A stretch of DNA of 64,000 nucleotides from Melieria omissa (GCA_963971225.1 OZ020270.1:71812432-71876431), one strand, 5' to 3'. Positions 20,853-30,379 are shown, numbered from the stretch's first letter. A program made the numbers and translations. The notes: a model not told the origin generated them from the letters alone.

Positions 20853-21751
20853 TCAGGCTTGCACACCCCCCCGGGTGTCAGGCAGGAGCCATCCCGATTC
20901 CGTGATGAATCGGGCGATGCGGCCGATGCTGGGTCCTGAGAGGTCGGCCAAGCCGCTGAAGAACGGCGCTCCCAGCACCCGGAGACGTCTCCTCGCTAGT
21001 GCTGGGCAGTGGCACGTCAGGTGCTCGACGCTCTCCTCCGCGCCCACATCGTCGCAGCTGCGGCAGTGGTCGTTGAAGGGGAGGCCGAGTCTCCTGGCGT
21101 GTTCGCCGTTTGTCCAGTCCCTGACCAGGTGCCCAGAGAGCGCGTTGGTCAGTGGGACGTCCAGAACCTCCCTCCGAGTAGCGGTAAGAAATGTAGGTTC
21201 CCTACCACCTCTGTTAGCAATGCCTAGGTTAGTATTCAATATAAATTGAAAAAGCGACTCACCCCGTTCGTTCTGGTCGCTACTTCCCCAGGCATCGTGG
21301 TGTGCGTTGGCGTCCGCCCCGATGATGAGCGGAATGCCTCGCTCGTTAGCTGCTGCAGTCGCCTCCCCCAGTGGCCCGTAAGGAGTGTAGGCCCGTGGTC
21401 GTGTGCCATATAGCTGGATGTAGGCCCGTGGTCGTGTGCCATATAGCTGGATACGATCCAGTACACCCGGGATTGTATCTCAGCTGCTATGGCCACGCAA
21501 TCCCCGTCGCAGTACCTAGGAAGAAGAGAGGCATTAATGGTGTCTCTAATAAGGGTGCAGGCCCTAATTTTACCTGCGCCGTGGTGGGATTCAGTCCTGT
21601 ACCCATTGAGGCTGAGTCCTCGAACCCGATCATCGACGATCCATGGCTCCTGGACTAGCACAACGTCCTCCCTGTTGGATGCCAGGCGGAGGAGAAGGGC
21701 AGCCGAAGCTGCCTTGGAGTGGTGGAGATTAATTTGAAGTATCCCCACCAT
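20853..21751 (-). pseudogene. LINE ORF2 remnant: endonuclease fused to C-terminal zinc cluster
   Basis: Starts at 21751 with MVGILQINLHHSKAASAALL and LVQEPWI, typical of LOA-type APE endonucleases, which nick the target. Further on, in another frame, come IIGADANAHHDAWG and LDVPLTNALS. The sequence then jumps to DWTNGEHARRLGLPF and the CRSCDDVGAEESVEHLTCHC cluster, ending at 20853. The entire reverse transcriptase and RNase H, over 600 codons in a full element, are deleted. A frameshift separates the two halves of the endonuclease, and a 33-bp tandem duplication (21388-21453) adds 11 residues inside it. Confidence 0.82.
21388..21453. repeat. Exact 33-bp tandem duplication inside the endonuclease remnant
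   Basis: 21388-21420 and 21421-21453 are identical and begin GTAGGCCCGTGGTCGTGTGC. On the coding strand this doubles the peptide SSYMAHDHGPT. The length is a multiple of three, so the frame is kept. Confidence 0.95.
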
Positions 21752-23219
21752 CCCCAGGAGCGTCGACTACCGTTGCGTCGCCGTCCTCCTTCCCAGCGAA
21801 AATGTCGTCCAGGTCGGACAGCGAGATGTTCTCGTCCTCAGGATCGACGTCGGTCCTCACCTCCAGGCCTTCGAAAAAGGCGCCGATCATCTCCGACTCG
21901 GAGACAACACTTTCGGCGCCGTCTTCGGAAGCGGTGTCGTGGACAGGGGGCGCCGCAGAAGGCCCCGGTGTAGCCCCTAATAGGCTCTGCGGATCCGATG
22001 GGGACTGGTCACCTCGGTAAACCCGCAGTGTGACCGAGTCAAAGCCATAGCTGACTACGCCTCCGGTGGCGGCAAGTGGCTGGAGGGATTCCTTGTTTAG
22101 AATAATCAAGGCCTCCCTCAGAGAGCCACGCGGTTCGCTGACCCACGCCACCTTCCAGTTTAGCGTGGGGAGCTCCGGATTGCCGGCCCGGAGGTAATGC
22201 AAAATTGCCGCTGGGTCCGATGGTTCAGCAGGAACCCAGGTCTTGGAGCGCGGTCTGCTGGGGATCTCATCCCGGGGCACCGCGCGCAGGCTGGCACCTG
22301 GCCAGACTTCTCCCAGCTTGCCCACTGCCAACCGGAACAGGTCCGCAGAGCGCTGGTCGGAGCAGGCCGTCAGCTTTACCCGGCCTTGGTGTCAGCCTGC
22401 GTCCCTACACTTGGGAGGGGGACCTGGGTTCGCTGCTAAAACCTCGTCGTAGACAGACAGTAGGGCTGACCTGACTGTCCGCCATTTTTCAGCGGAGATA
22501 GCTCCATCCGCGTGGTTAGCGTCAACCACGGCCCATACCAAGTTACCCTTAATGACGTCGCTAAAGGACCGACCAGACGTCGGAGCCGGTGCCGCCAGCC
22601 TCGGCCTCTTGTTGGCCTGAGTCACCTGCGGAGGTTGCTGCTGCTCCTGCGACCTCTGTCGCTTGGTGGCAGACTGAAGGGAGTGGGGCGAGGCATTTTT
22701 GGTATGAATGTTTCTCCTCGCCCAATCTAATGAGGCCTGATCCCTCTCCGAGAGATCTCCCGGCGGGATCTTCTCCAGCCTACGGAGGACCTTATAGGCC
22801 GTCTTCCTGGTGCGGTAGGCCCGCGTGGAGGGGGTGACGGAAGAGCTAGCGCCTGAAGAGGGGGCGGCGCTGTGGGTGGCTACAGGGGCGGGCTGAGCCG
22901 GGCTTTTCGCCGGAGCAAGTGCCGGGCTTTTCGCCGAAGGTCTGCCGTCCTGAGCAATTACGGGCTTTGGGGGCAGGACGCGGTCGCCCGGCGGTTGCTG
23001 CCTGGTAGCGGACGCGTTGCCCGAAGAGGAGGGGTGGCCCTTGGAGCCGACCTGCTGCTGCCTAGCTATTGGAGCCCTAGCTGCAGAGGCGGGTTTCCGC
23101 TCCTTTTGCGGGTTAAGCGGGCGAGTCCCCTGGGGAATCGACGTGCGCCCCCCTTTAAGGCTAGGCGCGCGCGTCCCCTGTGGGTTGGGCTTGGGTTTAT
23201 AAGAATTTTTTGAATTCAT
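21729..23219 (-). pseudogene. LINE ORF1 (LOA-type, DUF4780-like), frameshifted
   Basis: ORF1 proteins bind the element's RNA. The first part starts at ATG 23219 and ends at 22392 (275 codons): a Pro/Ser/Lys-rich disordered region followed by YRTRKTAYKVLRRLEKIPP and GRSFSDVIKGNLVWAVVD. After a frameshift near 22390 the second part (to 21729) has WVSEPRGSLREALIILNKES and VSYGFDSVTLRVYRGD, the style of the DUF4780 domain of insect LOA elements. It ends in an acidic tail overlapping the ORF2 start. High GC and strong Pro/Ala content contrast with the AT-rich host DNA. Confidence 0.75.
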
Positions 23220-23631
23220 GGCTGTTGGGTCCCCACTCGTGGCCGCTATCGCCGCCCGATTGCGTAGTCACTATAGGATCCCATGGTTATCTATGCAAGC
23301 AGTGAGGCCATGCGAAGGGTTGGCAGCTGCCCTTATGGGGTCAGCTGCTCAGAGCCAGATCCAGTGCAAGTCAGGAGTGAAACTCAACTGACGCTTACGC
23401 CACCAACTCAACGGCGACGGGCATTGAACGTAAGACGAGGCCTGCCAGGGTTTTAACGGGACGGAGGCAGCCGTGGCATTAGCCTGGAAGCCATTTCCAC
23501 TGGGTGTCACTCCAGTGTACTCAGATAACAGAATACCACGACCACCGGCCCAAAAGCAAAGAATATCCAAACAGGAGGAGAGAGAGAAGTCCGGAGACGA
23601 AATCAGGGTCTTATCAACCGATATGTATATC

Positions 23632-23651
23632 GGGGGGGGGGGGGGGGGGGG
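23632..23651. repeat. Poly-G run of 20 bases
   Basis: An uninterrupted run of 20 G, lying in the 5' UTR of the minus-strand LOA-like LINE (poly-C on its sense strand). Such runs are prone to length error in assemblies and to polymerase slippage. Confidence 0.9.
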
Positions 23652-23958
23652 TCAGGCAGGTCATTTAGCGTTACCCAGGATGCACCACGAGGAGGCGACC
23701 TGCGCTACATCCCATATAATTTGTATAGGTTTCGATCAAAATGAAATCACGTTTTGATGTTTGTTGTTATAATTTATGTTTTCTTATCAAATAAACCAAT
23801 GAATCGATCATAAAATTAAAAAAAAACCAAAAAAAGCTTCATGCATGTTTACTCCTTTGCGGACCATTGTACAATACAACATAAAAATTTGATTGAGCTG
23901 TAATTCCCAACCTAAATGATTTTTTTAATAGTTTCTTGTATTTTATTGGTAAAGTGTT

Positions 23959-24355
23959 GCCGGCCTCGATAGTCAAGCGGGTAGCGCGCTGGCTTCTCAT
24001 ACCAAAGGCTCCAGGTTCGATTCCTGGCTCGGGCTGGTGAACAACTCATCTACTTCTATCGCTATCCACATGAAGGGAATGAGAATTACAAGAATCGCAC
24101 AAGTGCGCTCTTGGCAGGCAATGGCAAAACCTCCAAGTGTGAACGAAAAACTGCCAATCGCCGTTCGGATACGGCGTTAAACTGTAGGTCCCCTCCCCTT
24201 TCCCCATCCGCTTGAAATGTGTGCTGTAACATATGTTGGCAAAACAGTGTTGCATACACAGTTAAAAAACCTGTGAAATATGTGGTATGACAATGGGCCT
24301 ATCAGGCCTCCTAGTGTGTCTCTTATAGAGGCAGCCACCGCAACCTAACCTAACC
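23959..24355 (+). mobile_element. tRNA-derived SINE-2 with (CCTAA)n tail
   Basis: A 397-bp SINE. Its head has A-box TAGTCAAGCGGG and a perfect B-box GGTTCGATTCC. The 3' end is GCAGCCACCGCAACCTAACC with the tail CCTAACC. A perfect 13-bp duplication TTGGTAAAGTGTT flanks it at 23946-23958 and 24356-24368. The 3' end resembles that of the LOA-like LINE (GCCACCCTAACCTAACC), so that LINE's machinery may mobilise it. It is not a functional tRNA gene. Confidence 0.92.
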
Positions 24356-24913
24356 TTGGTAAAGTGTTCAATGAGAGTAAATATTTTGAAAAAAAAAAAA
24401 TTGTATCTCAAGAAATGCGGAAATTTACCGGAAATCGAAAAACAATCGAATCGATTCAGAGCTTCCGGTTACAGACGCAACAAATTTCAAACACCCATAA
24501 AATTTGTTTCCGATTTTTCCGGAATGACAACAATAAATAATGTTTTTTGAACACGGACGCGACATTAGGATGCAGGATGAAGCAAACTCAAAAAATGTCT
24601 GTTCTTCGAACTCCACTTTCTCTCGCTTTCTCTAATACATAAAATTGTTGTTAGTAGAAAACTTTTACATCACAAGAAAAATATAATATTACTTGAATAA
24701 GCTAAAAACACAAAGAAAAAAAAGTGCATATAATTCGTCAAAAGGCTCAGAATTTTTTTGTTTTTTTTTACAGTAGTATATTTTGGCCAAAAAATTAAAA
24801 ATTCTTTTACATTTATCAAATATAGATATTTAAGCTTTATTATTGGATAATAAAAAATTTTTCTGAGCAGTTTGAATTTTTCTCTCGTGGTGGACTTTCT
24901 TGGGAGATGCCCA

Positions 24914-25306
24914 TATGTGTAAACAGATTTCAGATAGTGCTTATAGTTTCCACAAAAATAGCCTGTCTATTTTTGCAGCTCACTGAAATTTTTACTGTCT
25001 ACGAACGTGTTAAAATCGATTATATTGGCCGCATCGTGTACGGTTTGATCCTCACTATATTTTCATTAGCCGTCGATCGCTGGTGATCCGTGCGGTTTGC
25101 ACGTGAAGTAACGCGATGCACATTTGACTTACACCGACGACCTATGTCAGCTTGTCGTCTTTACGGCATTTTAACGGATATTGTGAACCGCCACAAGATT
25201 ATTTTCATAGCCACTCAAATCTGTATGCCACTCAATCTAAACAATATTAAAATTCTCAAACAAAATCTAACGATTCTTTTGTCTAAGCCAGCCAAGTCAA
25301 TTTACC
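24914..25306. other. Intronic spacer, probably Gypsy-element leader
   Basis: No gene is recognised. The right part continues the minus-strand Gypsy-group internal sequence, which becomes readable as the start of gag at 25435. The left part borders E1 and shows no clear feature. Confidence 0.35.
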
Positions 25307-25435
25307 CTAAAAGAATGAAGAACACGCCTCTCGCAAGCGCAGTTGCAACTCCACCTTTCCGGCAGCAGTCGGCAAATTCCAGGCAGCCAGCTCCTTCTTC
25401 AGCTGGTTCACCTTCAGCAGCTCCACTTTAACCAT
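25307..25435 (-). pseudogene. Start of a Gypsy-group gag with SAP-like motif (42 codons)
   Basis: An ATG at 25435, about 60 bases beyond a primer-binding site, opens a short frame. It reads MVKVELLKVNQLKKELAAWN followed by LPTAAGKVELQLRLREA and a stop at 25307. This is the SAP-like helix pair found at the N-terminus of some insect Gypsy gag proteins. The frame ends early, so the copy is broken. It belongs with the LTR at 25514-25925. Confidence 0.6.
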
Positions 25436-25493
25436 GTCTGTGTTTTTATAATTTTGTTCATTTATTTATTTTTTGTTTATCTTCAGTAACACA

Positions 25494-25511
25494 ATCCCAC
25501 TTCTGACACCA
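25494..25511 (-). promoter_or_regulatory. Primer-binding site of a Gypsy-group element
   Basis: On the minus strand, two bases after the LTR end (GTAACA), the sequence TGGTGTCAGAAGTGGGAT lies where a tRNA 3' end primes minus-strand DNA synthesis. It starts with the expected TGG. Confidence 0.65.
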
Positions 25512-25513
25512 AA

Positions 25514-25925
25514 TGTTACAAAAATTCCAAGGTTCGTTTTGATTGTGTTGGAAAATAAAACAACTTCAATTATTCAGCGCAAACGTAGTCAAAACTAACA
25601 ATCACTTTATTTACAAATTTACACTTGTTCTACTTTAGACTGCTACTATTGCATGTTTCCCCATTGCTTGCTCAACACAGACTCGACCCCTTGCGCTGCC
25701 ACTGCTGCTTTTATACCAGTTTTCTTATCGCGCCGAAGTTTCTTGCAACTTCCAATTGGAAAGCGCTCGACCATTCTCACAATGCCCATTTCTTCGAGAA
25801 CCATCCTTGCCATATCGGACTATCCAAGCGAATTATACCAAATTTGCCATACTTCAAAGTGCATGCCTAAAAGTATGCTTGGAAAAGCGTTCATGCACAC
25901 CACTGAGTGCCTCTTCGTTTCAATA
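25514..25925 (-). repeat. Gypsy-group LTR, left arm of a head-to-head LTR palindrome
   Basis: Read on the minus strand this is an LTR: a TATA box (TATAAAAGC) near 25718, a polyadenylation signal AATAAAG near 25610 and the end GTAACA at 25514. It is adjoined by a primer-binding site. Its U3 end meets the other arm at the palindrome CGTTTCAATATATTGAAACG (25916-25935). Confidence 0.75.
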
Positions 25926-26335
25926 TATTGAAACGAAAAGGAAAAGGCACTCTGCATGAACGCTTTTGCAAGCATACTTTTAGGCATGCACTGTGAAGTA
26001 CGGCAAAACTGGTATAATTCGCTTGGTATAGTCCGATATGGCAAGGTTCGCGAGAAATGGGCTGTGCGAGAATGGTCGAGCATTTTCCAATTGGAAGTTG
26101 CAAGAAACTTCGGCGCGATAAGAAAACTGGTATAAAAGCAGCAGTGTGCAGCGCAGTGAGTCGAGTCTGTGTTAAGCAAGCAAAGTGGTAACAAGTGTAG
26201 ATACAAGCGAAGTGTAAATTCTGTAAATAAAGGATTGTTAGTTCTGACTGAGTTTGCGCTGAATAATTGAAGTTGTTTTATTTTCAAATACAATCAAAAC
26301 GAACCGTCGATAACGAACTGTGGAATTTCGTAACA
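25926..26335 (+). repeat. Gypsy-group LTR, right arm of the LTR palindrome
   Basis: A plus-strand LTR similar to the left arm in inverted order. TATAAAAGC is near 26142, GTAAATAAAGG near 26223, and it ends TTCGTAACA at 26335. No primer-binding site follows, so this arm has no internal region next to it. The two arms share long matches such as GCATGCCTAAAAGTATGCTT. Confidence 0.75.
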
Positions 26336-26461
26336 ATATATAGATTAGCGTAATATAAAATATTAAACTAACTTATCAAGCACCCTACGCTACTTAACCA
26401 AGACCTACGGTGCGATAAACTAAACTAAATGAGAAGCAATCCAGATAATATTAAGTGTGTA

Positions 26462-26646
26462 GGTTAGGTTAGGTAGGGAAGGGTGTGTGCGGCAGGACCG
26501 CACTTCCACTCGGAGGCCACAATGGCCCACTGTGAATCCCTTCTTATGGTGTTCTGGAGCCAACCAATAGTCTCAGTCAAGGGGAAACCAGTTCGACCTC
26601 TTAATGAAGGAGAGCAGATTCGAGATTTCGACTTTCGCTGCGCAAG
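26462..26646 (-). mobile_element. Short LINE or SINE 3' fragment with (TTAGG)n-type tail
   Basis: A 185-bp insertion flanked by the perfect 14-bp duplication ATATTAAGTGTGTA (26448-26461 and 26647-26660). The plus strand starts GGTTAGGTTAGGTAGGG, the same tail unit as the LOA-like LINE and SINE-2, but the body differs from both, so it comes from a further element family. No coding sequence remains. Confidence 0.85.
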
Positions 26647-26929
26647 ATATTAAGTGTGTAACAACAAGCTGTTTTCGTCTAAAGTTTTGATTTCGGATTC
26701 GAATCACTTAGTCAGTTACCTTAACGCTTTCGGTTCTGAATTGCCGATCCGAAACCGAAATCTTACGCTTTCGGTTTACGGATGAAGAGCATCGAGAGCC
26801 CTATTCTTGCAGATATGTATCAAAATTAAAATAGTTTCCTGGCTATAGGACTCGGTTTTAATTTTGTTCACAATCAAGGAAAACTGGTGATTTACGGAGG
26901 CGTAGAACTCGTCCAGTTACGAGTTTTTC

Positions 26930-27414
26930 TGGGAAAGCTAGTTAGCTGGTGCTACTCCTTGATAGTGTTCCAGTCTTCATCGAAGATTATATAGGACACC
27001 AAAGCGGTGTCGGCCTCCCCGCGAATTTTTTGCCTTATGCTCTGTAGGATCGCACAAAAAATTGGTTTATCTCGCAATAACTCGTAGTCACAGACGATGC
27101 GTTAGCCGCTGTGGATCCGTGATACATACTGTACTGGTTTCTCATCGAAGGGTTGTAATTCCTTCACAGCGTTCGGCAACCGGCTTATAAGTTTCAGATC
27201 ATCTTTGTTACGAGGGCCACATAAAGGGAGAAGGCCAGGGGTTTCAGGTAATTGGTCGGCGGTCAATGGTTGCCTCACCTCCAGAGCAGCAATACGAGAC
27301 TCGAGGATATTCAAGGTCCTGCTCTCTGTTCTTCCTAAAACGTTTCAGCGCGTTTAAGCCGCCGGTTAGTTCGGTTAATGCCTTCTGAATATCTTCCATA
27401 TTCACCGAATGGTT
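26930..27414 (-). pseudogene. Gypsy-group gag remnant
   Basis: Capsid-like gag of an LTR retrotransposon, broken by frameshifts. The minus strand gives MEDIQKALTELTGGLNALKR near 27400, then LPNAVKELQPFDEKPVQYVS near 27160, and in another frame AILQSIRQKIRGEADTALVS near 27020. That order and style match Gypsy-group gag (FDGKP..YVSW..HSVE and IRGAADTAL). No pol follows. The flanks 26661-26929 and 27415-27718 hold no other recognisable feature; the latter would be this element's leader. Confidence 0.7.
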
Positions 27415-27718
27415 CCTAAAGATTCACGGGGTTTTTTCGGCGCCGAGAGGGAAAATATACTTTTTGTTTATTTCTAAATGTATAATAATTTTTTCTTCTA
27501 TTATTTGTTTTAATTTTATACTTATTTATTTATTTGTTTTTATTTAAATTTAATTCTTCTATTCTTTTCGTAATTAGTTTTGTGTTTTAACTTATGTTAC
27601 AGCGCAATAAGCCCTTTCATACTTCTGGAAGACCACTCTCATAAATTACGTTCCGTTTTATGTTTTTATTTATCTGGTCCAGCGATGACGCTCCTTTTAT
27701 TAATGGTATTCGTTATAC

Positions 27719-28533
27719 AGGATGGACTATTTAAGATTTGGAATTGAAATCGGTTATAAAAAAAACGAATGAATATTTTTTGAAAATTCCTGTTTTATTA
27801 CAAAGCTTGGACTTTGTTATTTAAGAAGGAAAAACGATAACGCTCATATGACTGCCACTACTAGCCTTACAATACTCCATTCGGTCAACCCAATTTTCAA
27901 GTACTATTTCGATTGTTCCGGGTAGAATTTTCTGAATGGCAACTTCGATTTCATGTTTCAAAGCTTCAATCGTCTCTGGATGGTTAGCGTAAAACTTGTC
28001 CTTTACGGCTCCCCACAAAAAAGTCCAACGGACTTAAATCCCAGCTCCGAGGCGGCCAACTGACTTCAAAATTTCGGCTGATTATTCGATTTTCGAAAAC
28101 GGTGCCCAATAGTTCGATTGTTACGTGCCTGACAATGAGCCTTCATACCGATATATTACGAAAAATTGTCATCAAAGAAGTGCGGGAAATGTTTAATTCC
28201 TGAGAGCGATGGCGAGTTGACGTTGATGGATGTTCACGCACATTTTCGGCTAAAAAAGCAATGTTTTCTGCTGTGCGCACTGTACGAGAACGGGAATGGA
28301 TCGTATAGTCGATGAACGATCCAGTTTCACGAGCTGGCTTCACAAATTAATCCAAAAACTGAGTTGAAGGCCAATCTTTTTTTGAATTTTTTTTTTATTT
28401 CTTACAGTTTGGGTTGAAGACTCTCCAAATGTCAAACTTTTAACTAAATTTCAAACACAAATTGAATGACATTTGGACTGCAATTCTCGAAATAAAGCTA
28501 GTTCAAATTCCAAATGCTAAATGGACCACCCTG
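27719..28533 (-). mobile_element. Mariner-superfamily element with CAGGRTGG ends
   Basis: An 815-bp element flanked by TA (27717-27718 and 28534-28535). The ends are CAGGATGGACTATTTAAGAT and, inverted, CAGGGTGGTCCATTTAGCAT, then TTTGGAATT on both sides. It contains pieces of a minus-strand transposase, and its length is well below the 1.2-1.3 kb of a complete element. It lies in the leader of the Gypsy-group remnant. Confidence 0.8.
27821..28343 (-). pseudogene. Mariner-superfamily transposase remnant
   Basis: The N-terminal DNA-binding part is at 28343-28143: RTAENIAFLAENVREHPSTS and RHRSQELNISRTSL, a helix-turn-helix pair. After a deletion of most of the catalytic core, the C-terminus at 28060-27821 reads WPPRSWDLSPLDFF (last catalytic acidic region), then WGAVKDKFYANHPETIEALK and NWVDRMEYCKASSGSHM. 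This is the insect family whose transposases end in ...NWxxRMxxCxxSxGxH. Frameshifts and the deletion make it non-functional. Confidence 0.78.
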
Positions 28534-28600
28534 TATTTGCTCCGCTGTGCCTTCGTCCTTTCACTATATGTATTCACTCCGCTGTGTCTTTTGTTTATAT

Positions 28601-28855
28601 TGTTACGAATACTATGTCTAGTGGGCTAGTACGTATCTCTGGATTGCGTAATTTGAAATAAGCAAAGCACACTTAGTTTCTCAAACGCAGTCAATAAAAA
28701 ACCAACAATCACTTTATTTCGCAAATTTTACACTTTACTGTCTGTACACTTAATTATTTGCTTAATTACTCCGTGTGGCGCTTTAACCATCTCTATTCTT
28801 AAAATCCACTACCTTTTTATGACAATTTTACACAATTGTACGCAATAAATAATAG
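28601..28855 (-). repeat. Gypsy-group LTR fragment
   Basis: Starts TGTTACGAATACTATGTC on the plus strand (the LTR 3' end on minus) and contains AACAATCACTTTATTT, the inverse of the AATAAAGTGATTGTT signal seen in the 25514 LTR. Related to that LTR but clearly diverged. Possibly the 5' LTR of the gag remnant at 26930, though no clear primer site adjoins it. Confidence 0.6.
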
Positions 28856-28895
28856 GTATGGCCCATACCTATTCGTCACTACATTAAGAACTATA

Positions 28896-29962
28896 TCGAA
28901 AATTATAAATACACTTTAAAAATCATATAAAGTGGGCTATGTAATGCTGGTTGCTTAGCAATATCGGTTTTTAGATTGTAGAGGTTCAAATTGTTATTTT
29001 CGTGAAAAATTTATTGTAGTATACAAAACTTCGTCAGGCAAATGATAGCCTGTTTACTGTGCAAAACACCATTCACCGGTATACTACACATTGCACACTT
29101 GCGGATTTACCAGGACGAGGTCGTAAAAAGGGTGCGTCCCAACCATCGCTAGATACTAAGATATGTGCCTAATTATTAAAAAAGAAAGGCACATATGGGG
29201 AAACCAGATCTCGAAAATTGTACGACTATATTTGTAAGCAAAAATTTGATTGCATCATAATGGACGACGAAACATACGTGAAATTGGACTACAAACCGCT
29301 GCCAGGACCCCAATTCTACACAGTTCCAAAAGGCAGTGAAATTTCAAAAGCTGACAAATCAATTTTTTGCGAAAAATTTGGCAAAACGATTCTTGTTTGG
29401 CATGCAATATGCAAGTGTGGAAAAATGTCGACTCCATTCTTCATGGACAAGCGCCTGAACGCTGAAATGTACCTAAATGAGTGCCTCAAGAAGAGATTGC
29501 TGCCGTTGGTGAAAAAACATACTGGCAAGACTCTGTTTTGAGCCGACTTAGCTTCTTGCCATTATGCTATGTCGATACGAACGTGGTATGAGGAGAAGAA
29601 CATAAATTTTGTTAAGAAAAAGATGAATCCTCCAAATTGTCCAGAGATACGCCCCATCGAAGAATTCTGGGCGTTGATGAAGAGGGACCTTAAAAAAATA
29701 CCTAAACCGGCTAACTCCGTTCAAAAATTTAAAAAAGATTGGAATAGTGTTGCCAAAAAATTTGGTTTTGGCTGTGTCCAGAATTTAATGAAGGACCTCC
29801 ACAAAATGATTAAAGATGTGGGTAAGCCTCTCACTAAATAATTTTTTTGTTTGCTATTTACAAAAAAAATACAATATGAAATGTCATTTATAAAAAAAAA
29901 TATGTTCTAACCTCTGTTATACACTAGTATGAAGCATGTTTTGGTATATTTATAATTTTCGA
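28896..29962 (+). mobile_element. ITmD37E-type Tc1/mariner transposon
   Basis: A 1067-bp element flanked by TA (28894-28895 and 29963-29964). The ends are TCGAAAATTATAAATACAC and the inverse of TCGAAAATTATAAATATAC, i.e. near-perfect inverted repeats. It carries a largely readable D37E transposase on the plus strand with an N-terminal deletion. Confidence 0.85.
29113..29841 (+). pseudogene. D37E transposase, one nonsense codon in the catalytic domain
   Basis: Transposases of this family cut and paste the element at TA. One frame reads GRGRKKGASQPSLDTKIC (end of the DNA-binding part), a stop near 29167, then after an apparent deletion RSRKLYDYICKQKFDCIIMD. The first catalytic Asp is in MDDETYVKLDY. 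The second is in PDLASCHYAM. The Glu is in NCPEIRPIEEFWALMKRDLK. Exactly 37 residues lie between the second Asp and the Glu, which gives the family its name. A TGA at 29539 stands where family members have Trp before PDLASCH. The frame otherwise stays open to TAA at 29839. Confidence 0.85.
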
Positions 29963-30004
29963 TACAGTCATGAAATAATATTTTATTTTCATAAAGCATC
30001 ACTG

Positions 30005-30185
30005 GAGGCAACCTATCCAAATCAAACTGTGAAATTGATATTACTTTCGCTTTGAATTTTAATGCATTCATACATAATTTGTTCAAACTAGCCCAACGAG
30101 AAAGTCAATTTAAGTCTTCATTCAACCTATAAATCAAGTCCTCAGAGACTCCGACAGGGCAAGGGAAATATATTTGAGTGTCATC
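30005..30185 (-). pseudogene. LINE reverse transcriptase scrap (LINE-B-like)
   Basis: The minus strand encodes FPCPVGVSEDLIYRLNEDLN then RWASLNKLCMNALKFKA, which aligns with RPIGLVEDLCARLNDDLNAI and WAGDNKLSLNPLKS of LINE-B at 43600. It is the stretch just after the YADD motif. About 60 codons remain, bounded by unrelated repeats. Confidence 0.65.
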
Positions 30186-30379
30186 AGTAGGGATCGGAAT
30201 TATTTGGACGTGCATAGTCTTTTGGAGCTTCGGATTTGAACGGGACCAAGACAGAAACCATTTTTATCGAACACACTGCATATTTTTGCATATTTTTTGC
30301 ATGTTTTTTATTTTCCATGTTGTTTTTTCCGTATTTTGCGTAAGTATGTAAACCTACTAGAAGGGTTCCACGGCTTTAA

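Larger units (their letters stand above)
20767..23713 (-). mobile_element. LOA-like LINE, internally deleted, with (TTAGG)n-type tail
   Basis: A minus-strand LINE with both ends present. The flanking duplication ATATAATTTGTATAGGTT is at 20749-20766 and 23714-23731. The tail on the plus strand is TAGGTTAGGTTAGGTTAGGG at 20761-20780, partly overlapping the duplication. The 5' UTR, ORF1 and endonuclease are present, but the endonuclease runs straight into the extreme C-terminus, so the reverse transcriptase and RNase H are gone. It could move only with help from a full-length relative such as the family of 3538-4447. Confidence 0.85.
18310..24913 (-). mobile_element. Family E element, copy E1 (reverse orientation, three insertions inside)
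   Basis: The ends are TGGGCATCTCCCA and its inverse, flanked by TA, or by the longer overlap ATATG/CATATG. E1 carries the family's 11-mer inverted as ACGGACGCGAC at 18328, 18498, 18681 and 24553, and palindromes at 20310-20329 (perfect) and 20353-20372. Removing the TTAA element (19135), the LINE (20767) and the SINE (23959) leaves about 2.3 kb collinear with E3 in reverse. No frame in it resembles a protein. Orientation is given relative to E2/E3, which are arbitrarily called plus. Confidence 0.8.

Noticed and set aside
21719..23213. Plus-strand proline/arginine-rich open frames
   Set aside because: They are the complement of a GC-rich LINE ORF1 and ORF2 on the minus strand.
25625..26293. 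Open frames up to 157 codons across the LTR pair
   Set aside because: Both arms give mirror-image peptides because the region is a palindrome; TATA and polyadenylation signals mark them as LTRs.
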